A stretch of DNA of 64,000 bases from Maylandia zebra (Eukaryota; Chordata; Actinopteri; Cichliformes; Cichlidae). Numbering within the stretch: the first letter of the stretch is position 1; every line of letters begins with the position of its first letter. Under the pieces are notes generated by a model. The model made no database searches. It was not told the origin of the DNA and saw nothing but the letters and a program-made list of their open reading frames with translations. Where the stretch lies: positions 37,492,354-37,556,353 of the forward strand of contig NC_135186.1 of the NCBI RefSeq assembly GCF_041146795.1, in the 5' to 3' direction. This document shows positions 45,223 through 57,200 of this stretch, in pieces. Position numbers and translations under genes: made by a program.

Positions 45223-48200
45223 TTACGGATCTCTGACACAAACAAAAGGTGTGTTCGTGTTACACCATGCATCGTTGACATAATCCTGTCCTGTAAAAAC
45301 GGTTCAAAATAAAGAAGAATAGAAATAAAATCAGAGGTCTGTGCAGTAAATGTTTTCTTCTTTTCTAATGTAAAAGAAAAAAACAGTTCTGTTAAAGACC
45401 TAAGATTACATGATTTTAATTTGAATTAAAATAAAAATGGATTTCAAAAATGAACCCAGATTCAGTTTGTACCTCCATTGTTTATCGTCATACAATCTTC
45501 TCTTCCTTTATAATCATTTGGCTCTCCTTTGGCCCAGTTTGGGAAGTCAAACTGGGAACCATCACTCCACATCCACATAGTTTCCTGAAAGAATAAAGTT
45601 TGAGGTCTAGGGAGCTTGGAAAGAAAAGCATTTAAGTTGCTTAAATGCTTGAAAGAAAGCAACTTAAAGAAGTCCAAACACTTTTCTTTCCAAGCTCCTT
45701 AGACTACGATGACCGGGATGACTGAGAACCCTCACAGAAATAAAATTAGAGGTTCACTTTGTTCTGATGTACTTTGGTGCATTTATGCTGAGAGTGCAGA
45801 CAAGAGACCTCTACACTTCATGTCTGCTGCCAGCAGATACTCACTAGTAGCTCAAAGACAAATCTCAGTTAACACAAAGAAGAACACGACTAAGTCTTAT
45901 ATACAAAACACAGACCTGGATTTGACAAAATTATAAAATTTGAATCAAACTGATGAATATGAAGAGAAACATATGAAATATCAGAAACAGCTGCAGCTCA
46001 TCCTCTTTATCTGTGAAACACTTACAGTCTCTCTGTCGTTGCCTCCAACCCAAGCTGTCGGATACGACCCTGCTGCTGTGCGAGTGAGCTCTCTGATGAA
46101 GGTGTACTCAGCTGTGCTGTGGAATGAGGCCAGATTTCCACCGAGTGTCTGACAGGAACTCTGAGGAGGAAGATGAGGTGCACAGAAGATGAAAAGTGTG
46201 AGAATGCATTTAAAATCAGTCAAAGACAGAAAGTCTTTATATCATCAGTGATGCAGCGACAGCTGCTGTTATTTCCTGATGTACCTCAGCATCAGTCCAG
46301 GTCTTCATGCTGCTGTTAAAGATGAAACAGCGACCTCCAAACCAAGTCCAACCAGATGGGCAGGAAGCATCTTCAAAATGATTGCAAAGTTAAAAGGTCG
46401 GTGAACAGATTAATGGTTCCTCAAAAGAAAGTAATTTCTCCCCATAAACTTCAGAACAGAATATGAAGAATTTCATAACAGACATCTGTTTCATTATTTT
46501 TCATGTGTTCCTAATAAACTGTCAGTTGAGTACATGCCAAAGCAAAGCAGTCGATCATCTCATGTTAGAAGGCGCTGAGCTTTAACAATGACTTTCATAT
46601 TAACAGCTGGTTAATTATGTAACTGACTAACTACATCAGTACGACACTGCCTGGGTCTTTCTAAGGCCTCAGGTTTGTACAGCTTGTTGTACTTGTTAGG
46701 CGTCCCATCACACTTCTCTGCAGTTCTGATAGTTGGGTAACTTCCCTCCTTTCTGCCTCTAGTTTTCGTCTCCACTGAGGCTTCTGTTCTTGTGTTCATC
46801 TGATATTCAAGGATCCCTGTTGCTGTGTAGATCAGCTGGCTGTTTGCAGTGATGGTCACAGAAGGGATTTTATTAGTGTGCGCTCAAATATAGGACTTTG
46901 TAGGAATGCTTCAGTGTTTTCACATTTAATTAGCAAATACAAGCACATTTTTGCTTTGCACACTGCAGAGTGAAGGCAAAGGACCAACAAGCGCTCAGCA
47001 TCTCTGGGAACTCCTTCAAGACTGTTGGAAAACCATTTCAGGAGACGACCTCATGGAGCTCATGGAGACAAGGCCAAGAGTGTGCAAAGCAGAAATCAAA
47101 GCAAAGGGTGGCTGTTACCAAGAATCTAAAATATGAAACATATTTTTACACAACTCTTTTTTAATTCTCATCCATAAATAATGTGCATCTTTCACGTGAT
47201 TCAGTTTATTTTGAAAAGTCTCAACAGGATCTTGAGCTTTATTGTGAAAGGTTTATGTGGAACAAGCGGACACGCGATGCTGTTACCGTCGTTGTTGCTA
47301 ACGACAACGCATAAAAACAGGCGCTTGTCCATCCGTAGTGTGGTTATATTAAATATAAGAGAAAGAGAGAACTTTAAGAAATGAATATAGCCACTACAGT
47401 GACCATCAAACCATGAACAAATATTGCCGTAAACCGTAACCACGAAACAAACGATAGCGTAAAATGAAACGATCGACATTTTTACATCTTCATCCGATAT
47501 ATATCGTTATATCGAACAGCCCTAATTCTGTCTGTTTGATTTTTACTTGTATGTGTCTTTAATTTGGTCAGAGGACTTTATAAACTCTCCCTTTTAATGT
47601 ACTTTTATTGCAAAATGTGTTCATCTCTCAACTTCAGATTGTTATTAAAGAACTGTTACACTGATTTACTGCACCATCTTGTGGTATAAAGCGGTATCTC
47701 TGCCTTATCTTCAGTTGGTAAACACAACAGATGTTCTGTTCTCCACATTCTGTCGATGTTCAGGAAACATCAGCGAATAAAACAGAGACATTTTTTATTT
47801 ACGATGTCATTTTCATTAGCTTACTTGATAAGCTTATGAAAAAAAAATTCAAATTCAAAATTTATTTGTATGGCACATTTAAGAACAACAGAGTTGACCA
47901 AAGTGCTTCACAATCAGTTAAAAACAAGAAAAAACTGTAGAGAAACAAATAAAGATAAATAAGAAGACAATGAATTAAATATAAAAACATAAAACAGGCC
48001 TGATTGTACTCATACTGAACTCTAACACTGCCTATGAATGCAGAGTTCATAAGGTTGAGATTTTTTAATGAAGCGATTCAGTTTTCACAAAGTGGAAAGG
48101 AAGCCTGCATAGTAACAGTGGCACAGGGGTTAATAACAGAATTAAAACTAGAAAATGCATTTTCTGAAGAAACTGCAGCTTGGATGCTGATAGTTGAATG

Positions 48201-51200
48201 TTTTGAGTTGAAATGAAGCTGTTAAGTTAAAAATGTTGAAGGGGGCGCAGTATGAAAAGAAAAACAATAAAAGAACGCTTGGACACTGCTAGCATCGTGG
48301 ACAGGTTTTTGACGGGGCTCCCGCACAAATGCAAAGCAGGAGATGAAGCATCGCTGAATATGTTTCCAAACCAACTTCCTTCCAAGCCAAAGACTAGAAA
48401 ATATGGTGAAGCAAATCTTCCCTTTGGCTTCACCTGCACAGGTGCTGAGGTAGGTCTCCGCTGCAGAACTGGTTTTCCCTGCGTCGGGAGCAGCGCTGGG
48501 CTCTTCAAATCACGGACAAACAGGATCCCACATTCTTGATCTTTAGTTCAAACACTTGTTGTAATGACTAACTGCTCCTGACATGTTGGAGATGTTTGCT
48601 CTTTATACAGTAAAGTTACAGCGGGATACAAATAACATCAGGCTGATCCTGCCACAATTTGTTCCCTCGGTTCAAATCACAGACAAACAGGATCCCACAG
48701 CTGTTTATGTTTTTGAACACCGTTATGCACAGAGAGGCATTTTTTGAAAAAAATAAATTGATAGCAATGTTGAATATTATTACACAGGAAAAAAACAGCT
48801 ACATGTAAAATAATCACACTGTGACACCTCTGCCTTTGTAAATGAAGGGACAGTTACTGCGTGTGTGTATGTAAGCATGTAAAACCTGAAGATAGTCAGA
48901 TTAACAGTATTTCGTCTCTATCAGCCAGGGCTGGCCCGTGGCATAGGCCGTATAGGCAAATGCTAAGGGCGCCGTCCATCAGGGGGCGCCACGCCAGTGC
49001 CACAAATGTTGAAAAAAAAAAAGAAAAAAAGTTGGTACTATTATTTCTAAATACAAAAAATAATCCCACGTTAATTAAAATGCAAAGTAAAGCTTATTTA
49101 ATAGAAATATTATTTGTTACAACATTACACTACACTGCTGATGTAGGGAGGCGCCACCTAAAATCTTGCCTAGGGCGCCAGATTGGTTAGGGCCGTTTCT
49201 GCTATCAGCCATTGTAGAAATGAACCTCATGTAAACAATAATGTTATTTATGTGTGGACGAAAGGCCCAAACGCATAGAAACAGCTGCGTGTAGGTGTGG
49301 ACGCAGCGTAAAATTACTACCTGTAATTTATTGCAGTTTACTTTTATTTGTTTAATTGTTTACTAAATGTTTGAGGTGTGAATTAAACCGCAATGGAGTT
49401 TGATAACAAAATATGTGTGTGTGGTTGGAGAATTTTTTTGTGCGGGGGGGTTCATGTAAAACAAAGGGGGGCCTAGCAAGAAAAGATTGGGAACCACTGA
49501 CCTAGAGTGACCAAACTTTAAAACGAAGCCAAGACACTGAACTATTCAACTTGTATTTATCTTTTCAATATCTATTATACTTTTTCTTCAGTTCCAGTTT
49601 AAGTTTCAGAGTTTCAGAAGTACAGGCTGTCTTTACACTGTTACATGTCTATTTAATAAACTCCACAGCCATGAAAAGTGAGAATTCGGTAGACTGGACA
49701 TTGCTGGTGCTCGCAGTGAAAGAATTTTGTCAATATGACTTGTAGTTTTCTCTTGGGAAGCATTTGTTTTGGGGTCACTTTTCTGTTTATTTAAAGCAGC
49801 AGAAGAGAGGCGCAAATCAAATCAAAATTTATTTACATTCCAAGGTTCCTTACAGTGAGCGAGAGGCTGGCGAGAGGGCCTAAGGCATAGGTGTCAAACT
49901 CTGGCCCGCGGGCCAAATTTGGCCCTCAGCCTTATTACATTTGGCCCGCGAAGCCATACCAAATTACTATTAGAGCTGGCCTACTGGTATTATACAGCTA
50001 ATATATATATTGTTTAGTATTAAGCTTTGCTTGTTCCATATTCAGTTTTCCAGCAAAACTTGAGTCCATAAGAAAAGATTCATTCTTATATCTGGAGGAA
50101 GTTTTTTTTTTCAATAAATATTAATGTTAGCCCGCGACTTTGTTCCAGTTTTGAATTTTGGCCCACTATGTATTTGAGTTTGACACCCCTGGCCTAAGGC
50201 ATCAGCTAACTGGTCTGGCGGAGTGTGACTATCAAAAACTATGATTTCAGTCTTATTCTCATTCAGTGTAAGAAAATTATGTGGTAACCAAATTTTAACT
50301 TCATGCAGACAGTTTAACAGAGTTTGCAAAGAAGCAGACACATCAGATGTCAAAGGTGAATAAATCTGGATATCATCAGCATAACAGTGAAAGGAGATGC
50401 TATATTTTTTAAAAATTAATCCAAACGGCAACATGTACAAGGAAAAGAGCAGGACCGAGCATGGACCCTTGAGGCACACCACAGTAAATAGGGGCAGAGG
50501 CCGAGGAGTGTTGCCCCATAGCAACAGAGAACGACCTCTCTGAGAGGTAGGATTTAAACCAGGATAAAACCGTACCTTTGAGACCAACAACATGTTCCAC
50601 TCTTGATAGAAGAATGTTGTGGTTAACCGTGTCAAAGCAGCGGAAACCACGGAATAGCCAGAGTCAACGGTTAAAAGAAGATCATTAAAAACTCTAAGGC
50701 TGTCTCTGTGCTGTGGCGAGGTTTCAAACCAGACTGAAACTTTCTGTTAATACCATTTGCATCTAAAAAGGCCTGAAGTTGTTTTAGAACTACCTTTTCC
50801 AATATTTTGGAAATAAAGGGAGTTTGGAGATCGGCCTGTAGTTACTGAGACCATTAGGGTAAAGATTTTTCTTTTTCATAGTAGTCAAAGGAGCTTGCAG
50901 AGAAAAGCGTCTGGACTTCTTTAAGTTGCTTGAATCCTCTAATCGCCTGAGCCAAGGTGTGAAACTGGGTGTGGGTCCCAGTTTCCCACCTTGGCTCAGG
51001 CGATTAGAGGATCATCAGGGGGTCCTTTTGTCCCTCTGTGGGGGGATACTCCCACTAGGTTTATATCTGGGACTCTCCACCATTTGACCTTAGAACTGAA
51101 GAAGCTTCTCGGATGAGAGGTGAAACGTCTTCAAGCAACTTAAAGAAGTCCAGACGCTTTTCTTTGCAAACTCCTTTGACTACGATGACCTGGATGACTG

Positions 51201-54200
51201 AGAACCTTCACAGACACTTTTTCATAGTAGGTTGCACAACAGCATGCTTAAAGACAGACGGTACACAACCTGATGACAATGATGCATTCAGCAGAAGTAA
51301 GATACAAGGACCAATGACATGTAAAGCTTCCTTAAAGAAACGAGAAGGAAGAATATCGTGCGGGGAACCAGAGATTTTGAGACGATCAATTATATCTTTT
51401 AAAGCAGAATAAGACACTGGCTCAAACTGTTGAAAGACAGGCAAGCATTCAGAGGCTGGAACTGGGTCTAAAACTGACGATGAATGAGATGGATGAGAAG
51501 CCCTTAGAGCTGAGATTTTTTCAGAGAAATACTTTAAGAATACTTTAACAGACTTTTGATACTTAGATAAAGAATTATGGAGGATATCCAGAGAGACGTG
51601 GAGTTTGTCTTTCCTCCATTTTCTCTCAGCGCAACAACATTCACGCCTAAGGGCACGAGTAGCATCATTTAGCCAGGGTTGGCGTGAGGATTTGGCACGT
51701 TTAATCCTCAGAGGTGCAACAGAGTTAAGAATGTCAGCGCATGTAGTATAAAATAGTTTAGCAAGCTCATCCGCTGATAAAACCCCATTACAGTTAGCAT
51801 CAGAGAGGGGAGAGTCAAGGAAAGCATCAGTGAAGTGAGCAATTGACTGGGAGTTAATCGTGCATGTTTGCCGCACAGGACCATCACTGTTCAATTCCAC
51901 ATTGCTCACTACAGTATTAAACAAAACCGGGAAGTGATCTGAAATCCCAGTGTCCTTAATGTCTGTGATACAAATGTCCGTGGTCGTGTCCAAATTCATG
52001 GGCTGCATCCTCCTGAAGACCCAGCCTTAGCGGTCTACGTGGGCCGGGTCCTCAGAAGGTCGGGTAGGCCGGAAGTAAACGGCTGTGAAATGGGACAGTC
52101 TAGAACATAAAGAACACACTGTTGTGTAGAACAAGTCCTTCGGATCCTCAAGGTTTGAACATGATTTTGATAGGAGTTAGGGTCTTGGATTTAGAAGCAG
52201 TTTTTTAACACGTGCATCAAGGCAGATTTAAAAGCGTTTTGATTGGCCCATGAAATTCAGGCTTCCGTTCGATTGGTGGATTTCTCTTCAGCAGACAGGT
52301 GGTTCAGATCTGGGCGTTTGGAGTTAGTTGATGACTTTTAGAATCATCTTTTTTGACTGGATGATTAAAACTTAAAGCATTTACCTTTCTGTCGTGGATT
52401 CTCCCACATTTCAGCGATTTTGATGATTAAAAGAATATAAACTTTTAATATTCATTCAGATGTTTTGTGATTCTAAATTTTCTTTAGTCATTACTCAGCT
52501 TTTGTACATTTTAAGGATGTTCAGCTACTTTCCAACTTTGAAACTTTTTCTGTGTGAACTTTAGATTTAAACAGTTTTACACTTTAGCCTTCAGCCTATT
52601 TCAGCTCATTCAACATTTGTTGAATGAGCTGAATGAGCTTGTTTTTTATCCAGTTTCTCTCTGCACCTCGACATTCGCATCTGAGAGCACAGGTGGCATC
52701 ATTAAGCCAAGGTTGACGTGTAGATTTGGTGCGTTTAGTCCTTAGTGGAGCAACATTGGCCCGAGGAGAGCTGAAAAATGAACAATCGAGGGATTTAGGA
52801 TGAAAGTCCTTAGTGACCTGGTGCCCATCCGAAGAGTGATCGTTCCTAACAGGAGCACTTCCCAGCGGACGAAGGTTACTGAGATTCATGCCACCTCTGT
52901 AGGTCCACACCCATCGCCAGACAGGTAAAGGCTTCGCTGGCAGGTCAGAGGGAGCAGGAAGTCCAACAGGCCGGATCCAGCGATGGCAGCTGAATCTGTA
53001 ACTGGACTGGTCCCAGAGGGCTTGAAAAGATGGTAGCACACCTGTAAGAGTACGAGGTTTCTTTACTCCATGTGATTTCAGGTAAGCCTTGAAGCGTAAA
53101 AGGATGCCACCTCGCTTTCCCTGTCTTCTAGAGCGCTTCCTGCGAGGCAGGGCAAATGGTGAGTGATGTAGGCAGTCAGATATGTCCGTCAAAAGTGGAG
53201 GAAGACTTTGTGGCTCACTTTCCAAATCAAGCATTCAGTGTTTTAGTGGCCGACGGTTCAGAAGAGTTTGGCGATCATAGACAAGTAAAGCAGAACCATC
53301 AGGGCAACATAGAAAAAGAAAGGTAACAACCAGCAGACACAACCCAAAGAGACGTCTCGCCGTGCACACTGGTGCCATCTTGGATGCTGCCAGCATAACT
53401 AAGGGATGTTGCTGACATATTCTTGAGATAATTTTCATAAATATATAAAATGATTTCAATCTTTTAGGGTCTGCAAAAAACTGACAATGTTTTGGCGTGA
53501 TTTCAGTCTTTTCAGCACATAAAGGTTAATCTTTCAAAAATGAGGAACAATTATAATTTTCATTCAAACAAATATGAATGTACAGACCCTAAAAGATTAT
53601 TTTTATAGGTTTATTGTTTGAGTAACTTACCCTGACAAGTGAAAAACACCTCCAGGTACTCGTAGGTGCCATGACATGGGTCTACTAAGCTTGGTGCTTC
53701 AACAGTACAGCTGTTCTGCCAGTTACACCTGTGAATGCAGGTAAAAGGTGAGTCAGCAGAAGCTGAGAGAAGATGGAGGGCTGAAGGAAGAGTCAGCGTC
53801 CGTACATTTTAGTAAAATATTCCATGCTTGCGGACCAGGAGCATTTAACATTTTGGAGCTCAGAATCAGAACGTCCATCAGGGCACGTGGTTTTGTCACG
53901 GCGACCATAATTCGCCCAGGAGACGACTATAACCTGTCTTTCACCTGACGAAGAGTTCATAGAGTCAAACTGTAACCATGGTGATATTTTTTTTACATGA
54001 ATGCTCAAACGTACAAAGACATAGAAGCTGTGTTCTCACCACACTGAAGGTTTGACTGAGATCCTTCACATGTTACACTGTGGCCTGAAACAGACACAGA
54101 TCCCATAGAAACTGTAATCATTCATGTACAGATTGGGTTCATCAGTCATTTCTAATCACAGGTTTAACAGAGTCGTTACGTGTGAAGCAGGCGTAGGTGG

Positions 54201-57200
54201 TCTCCAGGTATTTGCAGACTCCAGGATCATAAGTAATGTTTGACTTTATGTCACACTTGGTTTTTCCATCACAGCTGCAGGGAAACAGAAACATATGGTG
54301 GCCCTGAGGGGTCAAACGGACTGCAACTTAAGAAAACACCAGCAAACAGAAAAACGCAGCAAAAGCACACAAAACACCACAGAAGGGAAAAAAAGAAAAA
54401 AGTTCATGAAAACGTTAAATTTGGCTGACTGTCGGCAAAGTTATGTGATAGTTACGTGATAGTTACGTGATAGTTACGTGATAGTTACGTGGGCTCACTG
54501 ACTGCAGCACAGATAAGATCTTGGAGAAGCTTGCGGCTGCCGTGAACACTCAGAATAAGACCTCTGAGTGTAAATTGGATCACATCTTGGAGAAGCTCAC
54601 TGTGGTCGTGAGCAGAGATGAGCAGAGATGGGCAGTAACGCGTTACTTGTAACGCGTTAATCTGATTACTTTTTTCAGGTAACGAGTAAAGTAAGGGATT
54701 ACTATTGCCAAAACGGTAATTAGATTACCGTTACTTCCCGTAGGAACGCTGCGTTACTGCGTTACTAAAACCGTGATTTTTTTGCGAGAATGTCTCATGA
54801 CAGTGACGTAAGCGAGTGCGAAGTTCGCGACAACAGCTGTGTGCAGATCAACAGTGGATCATATATCGAGTGCAGAGAGAGTATGAGCGTGCAGCGTTTA
54901 AAGTGTGGAAGTACTGACCTTACTTTGAGTTTGATTCCATAAAAAGTGACAAAAACATTAGTGTCCGCTGTGCGTGGGAAGAAAACTTCTTTTTACAGCG
55001 AAAAAACCCCTAAACTTCCAACAAGCACCGAGTAGCTACGACGTAATGGGAAACTCACAGAGAAACTCGCGGATTCTTCCACTGACCGCGGCACACCTGC
55101 ACCAGGGTAAACCTCCGCCTGCCCCACTCCTGCTTTACAGGTGAAAATAGAGCAACAGGACCGCTGAGTCTTTGACTTTATTTATTTTCTGCTGTGTTTT
55201 ACTTGCATCTATTTGAAAGACTGAGTGTAAACACAAAAAATATTTTATTTTATGTGCTGGAATGTGCAGAAAATAGGTTTAAATGTTAAACTAATTTCTT
55301 CCAGTCAGAGAATGTTGCAGATAATTAAGTTTTTGCTTGATGCATAAAGTTAAAAGATTAAAACTAATAAAACAAGTTTTAAAAAGAGACTTTTCCATTT
55401 GATTACATTTTGTATGATGGATTATGTAGAAAAAGTAAGTTGATCTATAGTGTTACATCATATTCTATAAGGATGTTATGTGTTTGTAGACTTTCTGCCC
55501 AGTTTGACCCATTTAGCAGACGTCAGCCTGTTTAAGGCTCTGATATCTATTCTGTGTGACTTAAAGCAGTTATGACATGGTCTGATTTTCTCACCCAATA
55601 AAGGAATATTTCATATATCAATGTGCTTATTTTACCAAATCAAATCAAATCAAATCACTTTTATTGTCACATCACATGTGCAGATACATTGGTACAGCAC
55701 ATGTGAGTGAAATTCTTGTGTGCGAGCTTCACAAGCAACAGAGTTGTGCAAAATACAATAATGTAAACAAGCAAAATACAAGAATGGCTACATCTGAAAC
55801 TAATAAATATATGTACAATATATAATAGTATATGCATTTCTATACATGCATATACTATGCATGTATGTACTATGTATATACTATATAGATACATGCTACT
55901 GATGAAATTTTGTGATTTTTCTTTTTTTACCCATTTAAGTAAGCTTTCGGACAAATGTAGTGGTGCAAATACAGTGGAACCCCGACTTACGAATACCCCA
56001 TTTAACGAAAAATTTAAGTTACGAAGGCACTGAACGGAAATATTGCAAAATGCCCATGTAACGAAATCCGCTGGCTCTGATTGGCTGAGCCTACAATGCC
56101 CACAATGCCTTGTGACAAATGTGACAAACCCTAATTGCGCTTCGCTGTTCCCCTTGAATGACATATTGTTGTTCTAGTTAGCAATTAGCCTATAGCCTAT
56201 CGTTCAGCATCGCCTCACTCAAAACGCGCGATGGGTGCTTCGACTTACGAAAGACCCTCGGGAACGAATTAATTTCGTAAGTTGGGGTTCCACTGTATAT
56301 TAAAAGAACAATATCTCTTTCATAGATAACGCATCCTTATATACAGTGTCACACATATTCGTCTTTGAGATAAAATAGATATAAAGTGATATGAAATAGT
56401 TGCACCTTGAATGTTTGCTGAAGTTCAGTATTTGAAACAGAGTTACATTTCACTGTTGTAATTTTCTAATTAAATACATTTAATTTATTAATACAATAAA
56501 TGTAATGTTGGACATATTATATTTACATTATATTACCAAACTTTGGTAGTTATTGGTCTCATGAAGTATATTAGCTCACTGGTTACTAGCTAATCTCTAG
56601 CCTCTCCACACAGCAAAAGTAAAAATAAAATAAAAGCAAGACTTTTGCCTTCATTTCTGTCAAACTATGCGGTTTAAAATGTTTCCAGTGCATAATGTCA
56701 TTGTTGCTAGGCAAACTGGGCGGCGCATTGAGGGCTAGATCAGTGTTTTTCAACCTTTTTTGAGTCGCGGCACATTTTATAGATTACAAATATCCTGTGG
56801 CACACCACCAACCAAACATGTTCCAAAATGACACATTGTAGCCTAATACAGTACATATAATGGCAAGTTAGTCTTTCAGTTTGTTTATACTCACTCAGTG
56901 TGAAACCTGGGCCTGTCTAGATGAACACAAAGATGATATTCTGGCAGGAATTGAAGAAAGGCATACACAAAGCTCTTCCTCAATAGCTCTTAATCTCTCT
57001 CTGTTTCTAGTTTTTATAGCAGCCATGCTCAAAAAGCTTTGCTCACATAGATATGTTTTTGAAAATGGGAGCAATGTCAAAATGGCTCTGTTTGCCAGAG
57101 TGGGGAACGATAGATCAGCAAAGCTCAGCTTTAAACCACAGTCTTGTCTCAGTTCAGTTAGTTCCTCCTGCTCCTGCAAAGTCATATCCTTTCCGATGTC

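Noticed and set aside
55667..56164. 165-residue minus-strand frame
   Set aside because: It spans a LINE tail and a pogo-like MITE. The translation has no domain.
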